From: Thalassovita mediterranea
GTDB lineage: Bacteria; Pseudomonadota; Alphaproteobacteria; Rhodobacterales; Rhodobacteraceae
Reading direction: 5' to 3'
Length of the DNA stretch: 64,000 nt
NCBI RefSeq assembly: GCF_001458435.1
Contig: NZ_CYSF01000006.1
Coordinates: 62,001 to 126,000 of the forward strand
Made by a program: the position numbers and the translations under genes. Position 1 is the first letter of the stretch. Each line of letters opens with the position of its first letter. The notes under the pieces are model-generated. The model was not told the origin of the DNA. It saw only the letters and a list, made by a program, of their open reading frames with translations, and did not search any database. Of the stretch, positions 27,975-36,332 are shown piece by piece.

Positions 27975-28164
27975 AGTATCTCCTCCCGAGAGATCATCTG
28001 AAGTCGTGAGCACCCCCTCCGGGTGCAACGGGGTCAGATTTTCCAATAGCGGACATCGTCTCAAGGAAAAGTGAGGCACAAGCGTCATTTTTACGACAAG
28101 TCACTGTGGGAGAATGTATTTTTTCCGCCTCCAACACCTGCAAAATGGGGTGGTCAGAGCAATG

Positions 28165-28182
28165 TGTGCGACTTTCCGCACA
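28165..28182. promoter_or_regulatory. Palindromic operator 1 upstream of dctP
   Basis: TGTGCG-ACTTTC-CGCACA, perfect six-base arms. It shares its outer halves with the second site 33 bp away and is the probable binding site of the dimeric DctD-like regulator encoded next door. Confidence 0.7.
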
Positions 28183-28197
28183 GGCCGGTGAGGCTAT

Positions 28198-28215
28198 TGT
28201 GCGGATTTCCGCACA
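28198..28215. promoter_or_regulatory. Palindromic operator 2 upstream of dctP
   Basis: TGTGCGGA-TT-TCCGCACA, a perfect eight-base-arm palindrome. Centre-to-centre distance to operator 1 is 33 bp, close to three DNA turns, so two bound dimers would face the same side. Confidence 0.75.
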
Positions 28216-28298
28216 GTTTGACCAACTCAAGGCACCACACCCCAATGGCGCCTCGACCTTGGTCGACTAGGCGAACGGCCTGCTGGGGCAACACTCGC

Positions 28299-29549
28299 TC
28301 ATCCTTCTTCGCGGTAGTGTTCGGGTTTTACGCCATAGCGTGCAAGCTTGTCGTAAAAGGTCTTGCGCGGCAATTTAAGCGCCTTGGCCGCAGCACTGGC
28401 GCGCCCCTCTGCCCGACGCAGCGCGGCAATCAACAAAGACCGTTCCACTCGCGCCATTTGTTCGGCCAGCCCCAGATCGGCGCTATCGTCTGCCTCCTCC
28501 CCTTCCTCGCCCAGAACGAACCGCATGGCTGCGCTCATCAGTGCGCGCGCGTTGCCGGGCCAGTCCCGCGCCATCAGATCCGCCAACAAATCCGAGGTGA
28601 TTTCAGGCGACTGAAGCCCCGACTGTTCGGCGGCTTGGGCAACGTATTGACGAAACAGGACAGGGATATCATCCGGGCGCTCTTTCAGTGACGGCACGCG
28701 CACTTTCATCACCTCGATCCGGTAATACAGCTCTGCCAGCAGATCACCGCTTGCGACGGCAGCACTCAGGTCCTGAATGGTACCGCCAATCAGGCGCAGA
28801 CCGCCTTCTTCCAGTGCTTCGATAAGGGCGCTTTGCACGTCCAACGCCAAGCCCCCCAGATCATCTAGAAACAGCGTCCCCCCCTGAGCCGCAGCCACAG
28901 CATCCGCCAACCCCGCGCGATCCAGCGTCGGCGCTGCGCGTTTGACAAACGGTCCCTTCGCCTGAGCGGAGGTAAGATGAATAACCTCAGCAACCTTATA
29001 GATACCGGACCCCGGCGCACCGGTGACCAGCACATCCGTCCCTGCCCGCGCCGCCAAACGGGCACGGTTGCGCAGCGCTTCGGCCAAATCGGATTGTCCA
29101 TAAAGCATCCTTGCCGCTGCATCGCCAGTTTCAAGCTGCGCTTTCATCCGGCGGTTATCCAGCACCATTTGACGGGTTTTCAGCGCCCGTTCCAGCGCCG
29201 CCAGCAGATCGGTGGTGGCGCAGGGTTTTTCCAGAAAACCAAACGCCCCCTGCCGCATGGCCTGCACCGCCATTGGAATATCGCCTTCGCCGGTCAAAAG
29301 GATCACCGGCAGTTCCGCATCGGTTGCCTGCGTATGCTGCAACAAATGGAACCCATCCCGCCCCGGCATACGGATATCCGACAGAACGACCCCCGCGAAA
29401 TCAGCACCGATATGATCCTTCGCCTCGATGAACGAGCTAACAGGAAACGGATCCAAATCGGCCAGTTCCAAGGTCTGCGCCAGCGCATCACGCACCGCCG
29501 CATCATCATCCACAACCAGAACCCTGCGAATATCAGCGGCGTTCGTCAT
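28299..29549 (-). CDS. DctD-like response regulator with degenerate sigma-54 activator domain
   Basis: Response regulator of the NtrC/DctD architecture, 416 residues. The receiver (1-120) has acidic DDD at 14-16, phospho-Asp58 in LSDIRMPG and Lys108. The AAA+ domain (about 145-335) is eroded: the Walker A loop reads GAPGSGIY with Ile where Lys is required, and the segment that should contain GAFTGA (between PFVKRA and GGTLFLDD) is about 25 residues short and lacks it. Walker B TLFLDD and ELYYRIEVMKVRVPSLKERPDDIP remain. The C terminus has a good Fis-type HTH (AAAKALKLPRKTFYDKLARYGV). It overlaps dctB by four bases. It probably binds the palindromes before dctP and cannot use sigma-54 in the normal way. 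Confidence 0.85.
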   Translation of the reverse strand: MTNAADIRRVLVVDDDAAVRDALAQTLELADLDPFPVSSFIEAKDHIGADFAGVVLSDIRMPGRDGFHLLQHTQATDAELPVILLTGEGDIPMAVQAMRQGAFGFLEKPCATTDLLAALERALKTRQMVLDNRRMKAQLETGDAAARMLYGQSDLAEALRNRARLAARAGTDVLVTGAPGSGIYKVAEVIHLTSAQAKGPFVKRAAPTLDRAGLADAVAAAQGGTLFLDDLGGLALDVQSALIEALEEGGLRLIGGTIQDLSAAVASGDLLAELYYRIEVMKVRVPSLKERPDDIPVLFRQYVAQAAEQSGLQSPEITSDLLADLMARDWPGNARALMSAAMRFVLGEEGEEADDSADLGLAEQMARVERSLLIAALRRAEGRASAAAKALKLPRKTFYDKLARYGVKPEHYREEG

Positions 29550-31333
29550 CCTGCGTTCCCTTCTGTCCAGCGTTCCAACTCAACGGTGAACATTGCGCCT
29601 GTCGCGGCGTTGCTGCCGCGAATTCTGCCGCCAAAACTCTGGACCAAGCCGTAAGAAATCGACAGGCCCAGCCCCATCCCTTCGGAGGTGCCGACGGTTT
29701 TGGTGGAATAGAACGGTTCGAACACCTTGTCAGGCTCTTTGATCCCCGGACCGATATCGCGCACGGTAACCGACAAACGCTGGCCTGAATTAATCACGAT
29801 GCGCACCTGCCTGTCCTCTTGGTCCAACATTGCATCGGCGGCGTTATTGATCAGGTTCACCAACACCTGCGTCAGACGAACATCGCCTGCCCGCACCCAA
29901 AGGGGACTGTCGGTCGCCCCTGCATCCCAATCGAGTGTCACTGCATCAGCGCGCAGACGTGCCTCTGTCAGCTCCACTGCGGTATTTACCACATGCACCA
30001 GGTCCACCTGCCCTACTGGTTCGCTTTCATTGCGGGCAAAGGCGCGCAGATTTTTGATGATCCGCGCCATGCGGGCGGCCATATCAGCGATACGAGACAG
30101 GTTTTCATTGGCGCGCTCTGGTCGGCCGCGCTCCATAAAGGCACTGCCATTTTCGGCGTACTGCCGGATCGCCATCAGCGGCTGGTTCAATTCGTGACTG
30201 ATCCCTGCCGACATCTGCCCCAACGCCGACAGTTTACCAGCCTGCACCAGATCGTCCTGCGCCTTTTTCAGCGCTTGCTCTGCCGCGATCCTCTCAGCGA
30301 CCTCGCTACGCAAACTATCGTTGGCCTGAGACAACTCGGCGGTGCGGGCGGCAACGCGGCTTTCCAAAACGGCATTAACCTGTGCCAATGCATCACGGCG
30401 CGTGGTGGCAATCAGCGACAGTGCCCCAAAGGCCAGAAAGACCGCCGCCACAACCGCTGCCTGCAATCCTGCCAAACGACGGGCAGGATCCACATCAATC
30501 AAGGCTTCGGCCCGCATGCCAATCGCGGGCAGATCCTGTTCCAGATGCAGGCCACGGGCCGGCACATAGGCAGACCAGTCTGTAAGCCACAGCTCATAGC
30601 CCCCGACATTGCGCACCCCAAAGGACGTACTCGCGCCGGTGTTGGGGATCAGACGCCCATCTGCTTGCCGCCGCCAATGAAGGAGTTCCGAGCGATTGGT
30701 GATAAAGACCTCTCCGCCCAAATCTGCATTCGTATCAGTGAAAAAGATCGACGGACGTGCGCCGCGCCACTCTTCCTCGATGCGGTCGATGTTGGCGACC
30801 ACAATCAGCGCGCCCTGTACCTTCCCCTTGTCCGCACCTTCGGTGCCAAAAACCGGCGCCGCAAACGAATAGCTACGCTGACCGGTGGCACGAATGATCC
30901 CGTGTTCTTCGCCCATCGCACCCTGGCGGGCGCGGCGCCAATGGCTGCGATCTGACAAATCGCGTGCAGTCAGCCCATTGGCCGACACGATCACCAAACC
31001 GTTCTGATCCACCAACACCAGATCCAATGCGGCGGTTTTGTCAGCGGCCTTCAACAGATGTTTTTCCGCCCGTTCCAAGCCCGATCCCGCCAACACATCA
31101 CGCACCACCGGATGATCCGCGGTCAGTACTGCCAACTGTTGATATTGCTGCAACTGCCCCGTCAGCCGGTCGGTCGCCAACGCCAAATCGACGCGCCCAC
31201 GTTGTGCCAATTGGCCCAGCGCCTGCACGTAACCATAGCGCCAGACGCCACCTGAAATGGCCAGAACCGCCAGCAAAAAAAGGACGATCATCAACCAACG
31301 TCGTAGGGCAAAAGATGGGGCAATAGAATTCAT
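29546..31333 (-). CDS. dctB: C4-dicarboxylate sensor histidine kinase (DctB-like)
   Basis: Membrane sensor kinase of 595 residues. Two spans (about 13-30 and 290-309) flank a periplasmic double-PDC sensor domain with LVLVDQNGLVIVSANG and the HWRRARQG/GQRSYSFAAPV features seen in DctB. A coiled coil (about 325-365) leads to HisKA with GISHELNQPLMAIRQYAEN, phospho-His380, and an HATPase with N box NLINNAADAM and G boxes. The four-base overlap with the dctD-like gene indicates co-expression. Substrate sensing of C4-dicarboxylates is inferred from architecture and from the dctPQM operon next door. No clear ribosome site precedes the ATG. Confidence 0.88.
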   Translation of the reverse strand: MNSIAPSFALRRWLMIVLFLLAVLAISGGVWRYGYVQALGQLAQRGRVDLALATDRLTGQLQQYQQLAVLTADHPVVRDVLAGSGLERAEKHLLKAADKTAALDLVLVDQNGLVIVSANGLTARDLSDRSHWRRARQGAMGEEHGIIRATGQRSYSFAAPVFGTEGADKGKVQGALIVVANIDRIEEEWRGARPSIFFTDTNADLGGEVFITNRSELLHWRRQADGRLIPNTGASTSFGVRNVGGYELWLTDWSAYVPARGLHLEQDLPAIGMRAEALIDVDPARRLAGLQAAVVAAVFLAFGALSLIATTRRDALAQVNAVLESRVAARTAELSQANDSLRSEVAERIAAEQALKKAQDDLVQAGKLSALGQMSAGISHELNQPLMAIRQYAENGSAFMERGRPERANENLSRIADMAARMARIIKNLRAFARNESEPVGQVDLVHVVNTAVELTEARLRADAVTLDWDAGATDSPLWVRAGDVRLTQVLVNLINNAADAMLDQEDRQVRIVINSGQRLSVTVRDIGPGIKEPDKVFEPFYSTKTVGTSEGMGLGLSISYGLVQSFGGRIRGSNAATGAMFTVELERWTEGNAG

Positions 31334-31393
31334 GCGGCGAACTTAGCCTGCACAGGCTTGCAAAGGCCAGAGGGCTTGGACTAGCAACACCGC

Positions 31394-32575
31394 ATGAAAC
31401 ACCTCAGCCAATCGCCGACCGATCCCGACTTTGTGCAAAATCCTTACCCGTTCTATGACCGCGCCCGCGCTGCTGGGCCGCTGGTCTTCTGGAAGGAGTA
31501 TGACCTGATCTGCGCCACCTCTTATGCGGTGGTGATGATGCTGTTCAAGGATCGCCGGTTCGGCCGCGAATGCCCGCCGGAATTTGCACCAGAGATCCCC
31601 GATCGCCTGCGTCCCTTCTATGATATTGAAGCGCATTCGATGCTGGAACTGGATGGACCGCGCCACAAACGCCTGCGCTCGCTGGTGCTGCGTGCCTTTA
31701 CCTCGCGCCGGATTGCGGCGATGGGACCAGAGATTGAGGCGCTGTGCCATCAGTTGATAGACGACCTGCCTGCGGGTGGGTGTGATCTACTGGAAGCGTA
31801 CTGCACCCGCGTTCCCGTGGTGGTGATCTGCCGCCTTCTGGGCGTGCCAGAGGCGATGGCGGATGATCTGTTGCGCTGGTCCAATGCAATGGTGTCGATG
31901 TATCAGGCCCGTCGCACGCGCGAGATTGAGGATGCGGCGATGCAGGCCGCCACCGATTTCCGCAATTTCATGATCAGCTACATCGACCAACGCCGCAATG
32001 AGCCGGGGGATGATCTGATCACCAGCCTGATCGAGGCCGAAGAAGGCGGCGAGAAGCTGAGCACAGATGAGTTGATCACCACCTGTATCCTGCTGCTCAA
32101 CGCAGGACATGAGGCAACAGTGCATTCGCTGGGCATCGCGGTGAAGACGCTGCTGGAACAAAACACCCCGCGCGAGGCGCTATCGGACGAGGGGATAGAC
32201 GGCACCATCGAGGAATCGCTTCGCTTTGACCCGCCGCTGCATATGTTCACCCGCTACGCCTACGAAGAGGTGGAGGTCGCCGGTCACACGTTTAAGCGCG
32301 GCGATCAGGTGGCGCTGCTACTGGGCGCGGCGAACCGTGATCCGGACAAGTGGGATGATCCAGAGGTGTTTAACCCTGCCCGTCCAGTCACCACCAATGT
32401 GGCCTTCGGCAGTGGGGTGCATTTCTGCGTCGGCGCGCCGCTGGCACGGCTGGAGATGAAGATCGCGCTGCCGATCCTGTTTGAACGGTTGCCGAATTTG
32501 CGGCTGGATGGCGCGCCGCAATATGGGGATGTCTACCATTTCCACGGGCTGAGCGGGCTGCGGGTGAGGTATTGA
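31394..32575 (+). CDS. Cytochrome P450
   Basis: Soluble bacterial P450 of 393 residues. The heme-binding loop is FGSGVHFCVGAPLARLE (Cys near 345), the oxygen-activating I-helix motif is LLNAGHEATVHS, and the K-helix ExxR is EESLRFDPP. No membrane anchor is present. No ferredoxin or ferredoxin reductase gene is adjacent, so electrons must come from elsewhere. The gene starts only 60 bases from the divergent dctB. Its substrate cannot be told from the sequence. Other roseobacter P450s of this kind are usually left as CYP family members of unknown role. Confidence 0.93.
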   Translation: MKHLSQSPTDPDFVQNPYPFYDRARAAGPLVFWKEYDLICATSYAVVMMLFKDRRFGRECPPEFAPEIPDRLRPFYDIEAHSMLELDGPRHKRLRSLVLRAFTSRRIAAMGPEIEALCHQLIDDLPAGGCDLLEAYCTRVPVVVICRLLGVPEAMADDLLRWSNAMVSMYQARRTREIEDAAMQAATDFRNFMISYIDQRRNEPGDDLITSLIEAEEGGEKLSTDELITTCILLLNAGHEATVHSLGIAVKTLLEQNTPREALSDEGIDGTIEESLRFDPPLHMFTRYAYEEVEVAGHTFKRGDQVALLLGAANRDPDKWDDPEVFNPARPVTTNVAFGSGVHFCVGAPLARLEMKIALPILFERLPNLRLDGAPQYGDVYHFHGLSGLRVRY

Positions 32576-32601
32576 TTTCGCACTAATGGCCCGGCACCGC
32601 C

Positions 32602-32732
32602 GGGCTGCGCCCGACCCTCCCCACGGGAGGGCGCATTTGCGCTGTCTTATCAAACCTCAATGCTCTGGCTGTTTTCGAAGGCAACGGGCAATTCACCGTC
32701 ACGAAGCGCCCACCCAGGGTCGGGCGCAGCCC
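32602..32732. repeat. Long-spaced inverted repeat (17-bp perfect arms)
   Basis: GGGCTGCGCCCGACCCT at 32602-32618 is the exact reverse complement of 32716-32732, with 97 bases between. It lies in the gap between the convergent P450 and Rdx genes. The arms are themselves GC-rich with internal partial symmetry. It resembles dispersed intergenic repeats of this bacterial group; copy number in the genome is unknown. Confidence 0.7.
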
Positions 32733-32747
32733 TCTGCACTTAGCCTC

Positions 32748-33029
32748 TCACCGATCCAAATGCCCCATATCCCGTTCTGGGTCGATCTGATCGCGCAGGC
32801 GTTTCTTCAGCTCTTTCGCCTCTGGAAACCCACCATCGCGTTTGCGTTCCCACAGCAGCTGACCGTCTACCCGCACCTCATAGGTGCCGCCATATCCGGG
32901 AACCAAGGTCACGCCGCCCAGATCCTCACCAAAGCTTTGCAACAACTCCTGCGCCATCCATCCCGCGCGCAACAGCCAATTGCAGCCAGTGCAATATTCA
33001 ATCGTCACGACCGGCTTCGCCCCACTCAC
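32748..33029 (-). CDS. SelW/Rdx-type redox protein
   Basis: 93-residue thioredoxin-like protein of the SelT/SelW/SelH (Rdx) family. The redox motif CTGC is at residues 13-16, where eukaryotic homologues carry CxxU; the usual TLVPGYGGTYEVRVDG strand and the WERKRDGGFPEAKELKKRLRD C-terminal region follow. Its ATG overlaps the stop of the Lrp gene (ATGA), so the two are translated together. The partner and substrate are unknown. The proximity to sulfur assimilation genes suggests a thiol redox role. Confidence 0.88.
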   Translation of the reverse strand: MSGAKPVVTIEYCTGCNWLLRAGWMAQELLQSFGEDLGGVTLVPGYGGTYEVRVDGQLLWERKRDGGFPEAKELKKRLRDQIDPERDMGHLDR

Positions 33030-33487
33030 AGCGGCAGCTCCGTTGTGGATTTGATCTCTTCCATCGACAACAGGGCGGTGACGTTATGCACTTTTACCTC
33101 GGAAATCAGCGCCTGATAAAATTCATCATAGGCCCGCGCGTTCTGCACCCGCACCTTGAGTATATAGTCGATATCGCCAGCCAGACGGTGCGCTTCCTGC
33201 ACCTCGGGGCGGTTGTGCAACGCGGTCAGGAATTTCTGCTGCCATTCCGCCTCATGCTCTGACGTGCGGATCAGCACAAAGAAACAGGCGTCAAAGCCCA
33301 GCTTCTCGGCATCCAGAACGACGGTCTGCTGGCCCAGCACACCTGCCTCGCGCATTTTGCGGATACGATTCCACACCGGCGTCTTGGAGGAGCCGACTTT
33401 GCGGGCAATTTCATCCAGCGATTGGCCTGCGTCGCTCTGCAACTCTGCCAGAATTTTGCGATCGGTCTGATCCAAGCGAACTGTCAT
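33026..33487 (-). CDS. Lrp/AsnC family transcriptional regulator
   Basis: 153 residues. An N-terminal winged helix-turn-helix (LDQTDRKILAELQSDAGQSLDEIARKVG, then KTPVWNRIRKMREAGVL) is joined to a RAM ligand-binding domain (EVQEAHRLAGDIDYILKVRVQNARAYDEFY). ATG 33487 starts MTVRLDQTD, the usual family N terminus, with AGGTGGGA upstream. It is divergent from the sulfate assimilation operon over about 140 bases, which makes it the prime candidate for that operon's regulator, perhaps sensing a sulfur amino acid. This is inference from position. Confidence 0.92.
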   Translation of the reverse strand: MTVRLDQTDRKILAELQSDAGQSLDEIARKVGSSKTPVWNRIRKMREAGVLGQQTVVLDAEKLGFDACFFVLIRTSEHEAEWQQKFLTALHNRPEVQEAHRLAGDIDYILKVRVQNARAYDEFYQALISEVKVHNVTALLSMEEIKSTTELPL

Positions 33488-33629
33488 TTCGGTCCCACCT
33501 GCTTTTTTAGAACAGCGTATTCGTATTTTACCAACACCACTGGATGAAGTCCTTATTTGTTCCAGCCAATGGCGCAATGGGGGGAATATTTTCTATATAG
33601 CAGGTCAAGTCAACCTAAGGAGAAGGCAG

Positions 33630-33932
33630 ATGCCCCGTCCCTTCACACCCAAAGTCATCACCGCGAACGCCCTTCTGGAAGGCGACGTCGTGTATTTCAC
33701 CGCCCAAGACACCTGGTCGCGCGAAATGTGTGAGGCCGAGGTCATGGAAGACGAGGCCCATGCCGATGCTCGCCTGATCGAAGCGTCGCGTCAGCAGAAC
33801 GTGATCGTCGGCGCCTATCTGGCTGACGTAAAGCCGGGCGAACAAGGCCCCGAACCCACCCACTTCCGTGAGGACTTCCGCCGCACTGGCCCTTCCAACT
33901 ATTTCCACGGCAAACAGGCAGAGGTGCTCTGA
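33630..33932 (+). CDS. DUF2849 domain protein, first gene of the sulfate assimilation operon
   Basis: 100-residue protein starting MPRPFTPKVITANALLEGDVVYF, the hallmark of DUF2849, found next to cysI in alphaproteobacteria. The function is unknown. It may be a small accessory or electron-transfer partner of the sulfite reductase. GGAGAAGG precedes the ATG, and the stop overlaps the cysI start by one base (TGATG), so they are coupled. The upstream gap holds a TATATA-like element about 35 bases before the start as a possible -10. Confidence 0.88.
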   Translation: MPRPFTPKVITANALLEGDVVYFTAQDTWSREMCEAEVMEDEAHADARLIEASRQQNVIVGAYLADVKPGEQGPEPTHFREDFRRTGPSNYFHGKQAEVL

Positions 33933-35599
33933 TGTATCGCTATAACGACTTTGACGACGCCTTTCTGGCACAACGCAACGCCCAATTCCGCGCACAGGTG
34001 GAACGCCGCATTTCTGGCGCCCTGACCGAAGATGAGTTTAAACCGCTGCGCCTGATGAACGGCCTGTATCTGCAGCTGCACGCCTATATGCTGCGTGTGG
34101 CAATACCCTATGGCACCCTGTCCAGTGATCAAATGCGCCAGTTGGCGCTGGTTGCAGACAAGTGGGATAAGGGCTACGGTCACTTCACCACCCGTCAGAA
34201 CATCCAGTACAACTGGCCGAAGCTGCCGGATGTGCCGGATATCCTCGACAGTCTGGCAGAGGTGAACCTGCACGCGATCCAGACCTCGGGCAACACCATC
34301 CGTAACGTGACCGCCGACCACTTCGCCGGTGCCGCGGCGGATGAGATTGCCGATCCGCGCCCGGTAGCCGAATTGATCCGCCAGTGGTCCACCGACCATC
34401 CGGAATTCCAGTTCCTGCCGCGTAAATTCAAAATCGCCATCACCGGTTCGCCCAACGACCGCGCCGTGACCCGTGCCCATGACATCGGCCTGCGCATGGT
34501 CGAACGTGACGGCAAAGCGGGCTATGAGGTCATCGTTGGTGGTGGTCTGGGCCGGACACCGGTTGTTGGCAAAGTCATCAAAGACTTCCTGCCGCAAGCG
34601 GACCTGTTGCCCTACCTTGAGGCGATTGTGTCGGTCTACAACACCCTGGGTCGCCGCGATAACAAGTATAAGGCCCGCATCAAAATCACCGTAAACGAAA
34701 ACGGTCTGGATGAAGTACGCGCCCGTGTTGACGAACGCTTTGCCGCGATCCGTCCGCTGTTTGCTGGCGTTGATCAGGAAATGCTAAAAGCGATCGAGGC
34801 GCATTTTGCCGCGCCGGAGTTTGTCAGCAAGGACGTCGCACCATATGACGTAGCCTACGCTAACGATCCGGTGTTCCGCGCCTGGGCGGATACCAACCTG
34901 TCGGCGCACAAGGCGGATGGCTATGCCATTGCCTCGATCTCGATCAAGGCACATGGTCAGACGCCGGGTGACGCAACCAGCGATCAGATGCGCGTAATGG
35001 CCGATCTGGCCGAAAAATACGGCCATGGTGAACTGCGCATCAGCCACGAACAGAACGTGATCCTGCCGCATGTCCACAAGGCAGACCTGCCCGCAATTCA
35101 CGCCGCGTTGAAAGAGGCCGGTCTGGCCACTGCCAACATCGGCCTGATCAGCGACATCATCGCCTGCCCCGGCATGGACTACTGCGCGCTGGCAACCGCC
35201 CGTTCGATCCCCGTTGCGCAAGAGATTGCAGAACGCTTCGAAGAGCTGAAGCTGGAGCATGAGATTGGCCCGATGAAGATCAAAATCTCGGGCTGCATCA
35301 ACGCCTGTGGTCACCACCACGTGGGTCACATCGGTATCCTTGGCCTCGACCGTGCGGGCGTCGAAAACTACCAGATCACTCTGGGTGGTGACGGCACCGA
35401 AGATGCGGTGATCGGTCAGCGTGTCGGCCCCGGCTTTGCCTATGATCAGGTGGTGGCGGCGATTGAAACCATCATCACCACCTACCTCGCGCAGCGCGAA
35501 GATGAGAACGAAACCTTCCTTGACGCCTACCGTCGTCTGGGTCCGGATCCGTTCAAAGCCGCGCTCTACCCGGAGGCAGCGAAGAAAAATGCCGCTTGA
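33932..35599 (+). CDS. cysI: Siroheme-dependent nitrite/sulfite reductase (assimilatory sulfite reductase)
   Basis: Reduces sulfite to sulfide with six electrons, using siroheme and a [4Fe-4S] cluster; 555 residues. It has the two-fold ferredoxin-like/NIR repeat, the RQNIQYNWPKLPDVPDIL substrate block, and four cluster cysteines in CPGMDYCALA (about residue 410) and SGCINACGHHHVGHIG (about 453). The operon (CysH, DUF934, FNR) supports sulfite rather than nitrite as substrate. Its last bases overlap the start of cysH. The electron donor is probably ferredoxin or flavodoxin served by the reductase at 36883. Confidence 0.95.
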   Translation: MYRYNDFDDAFLAQRNAQFRAQVERRISGALTEDEFKPLRLMNGLYLQLHAYMLRVAIPYGTLSSDQMRQLALVADKWDKGYGHFTTRQNIQYNWPKLPDVPDILDSLAEVNLHAIQTSGNTIRNVTADHFAGAAADEIADPRPVAELIRQWSTDHPEFQFLPRKFKIAITGSPNDRAVTRAHDIGLRMVERDGKAGYEVIVGGGLGRTPVVGKVIKDFLPQADLLPYLEAIVSVYNTLGRRDNKYKARIKITVNENGLDEVRARVDERFAAIRPLFAGVDQEMLKAIEAHFAAPEFVSKDVAPYDVAYANDPVFRAWADTNLSAHKADGYAIASISIKAHGQTPGDATSDQMRVMADLAEKYGHGELRISHEQNVILPHVHKADLPAIHAALKEAGLATANIGLISDIIACPGMDYCALATARSIPVAQEIAERFEELKLEHEIGPMKIKISGCINACGHHHVGHIGILGLDRAGVENYQITLGGDGTEDAVIGQRVGPGFAYDQVVAAIETIITTYLAQREDENETFLDAYRRLGPDPFKAALYPEAAKKNAA

Positions 35600-36332
35600 G
35601 GCCCCCCTTGGCAGCGTGACGGAACGGGTCGACCACCTGAACCAGCGCTATCAGCACCATGCGGCCAGCGCGGTGTTGAAACGGGCGATGACCGACCCGC
35701 AGGTGGGTCGCATCGCGATGGTGTCCTCTTTTGGCGCGGAGAGCGTCGTGTTGCTGCACATGGTGGCAGTGGTTGACCCCACCACGCCGGTGCTGTTCAT
35801 CGACACTCAGATGCTGTTCCCTGAAACGCTGGAATATCAGCGCGACGTGGCGCAGAAGCTGGGCCTGACTGATGTGCGCGTGATCCATGCTGATGCTGAC
35901 GAAGTGGCAGAACAGGATCCGTTTGGCGCCCTGCATTTGCGCGACACCGATGCGTGCTGTGATCTGCGCAAAACCCGGCCTTTGGAAAAGGCGCTTAGCG
36001 GGTTTGACGCTTGGATTACCGGACGTAAACGGTTTCAGGCAGGCAGCCGCGCTGCGCTTGAGTTCTTTGAGAACGAAGAAGATAAGCGCATCAAGGTGAA
36101 CCCGCTGGCGCATTGGGAAAAGCAGGACGTTCAGGACTACCTGATCAACAACCGCCTGCCCAAACACCCGCTGATCGCCCAAGGGTATCCGTCAATCGGC
36201 TGCCGCCCCTGCACATCCAAGGTGAAGCCGGGCGAAGACGAACGTGCAGGCCGCTGGCGCGGCAGCAACAAAGAAGAATGCGGTATCCACATGGTGGATG
36301 GCAAAATGGTAAGAATTGGAGCGCAACAATGA
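35589..36332 (+). CDS. cysH: Adenylylsulfate (APS) reductase, assimilatory
   Basis: Reduces activated sulfate to sulfite, thioredoxin-dependent; 247 residues. The PP-loop SSFGAESVVLLHM is present. The cysteine pairs CC in DACCDLRKTRPL and CxxC in GCRPCTSKVKPGEDERAGRW mark the [4Fe-4S] APS-reducing type rather than the cluster-free PAPS enzyme of enterobacteria. The C-terminal ECGIH carries the catalytic Cys. ATG 35589 overlaps the cysI end by eleven bases, and its own stop overlaps the DUF934 start (ATGA). APS rather than PAPS use is a family inference. Confidence 0.95.
   Translation: MPLEAPLGSVTERVDHLNQRYQHHAASAVLKRAMTDPQVGRIAMVSSFGAESVVLLHMVAVVDPTTPVLFIDTQMLFPETLEYQRDVAQKLGLTDVRVIHADADEVAEQDPFGALHLRDTDACCDLRKTRPLEKALSGFDAWITGRKRFQAGSRAALEFFENEEDKRIKVNPLAHWEKQDVQDYLINNRLPKHPLIAQGYPSIGCRPCTSKVKPGEDERAGRWRGSNKEECGIHMVDGKMVRIGAQQ

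Larger units (their letters stand above)
27975..28298. other. Regulatory region upstream of dctP
   Basis: About 320 bases without a gene, between dctP and the end of dctD. It holds two 18-bp palindromes (28165-28182 and 28198-28215). A CACCC/GGGTG hairpin lies in the dctP leader near 28010-28025. I searched the minus strand for GG-N10-GC with TTGC spacing and found no credible sigma-54 promoter. Confidence 0.6.

Noticed and set aside
27975-28164. Sigma-54 promoter before dctP
   Set aside because: GTTGCAC occurs on the minus strand but the required GG twelve bases earlier is TC; no other GG-N10-GC candidate fits.
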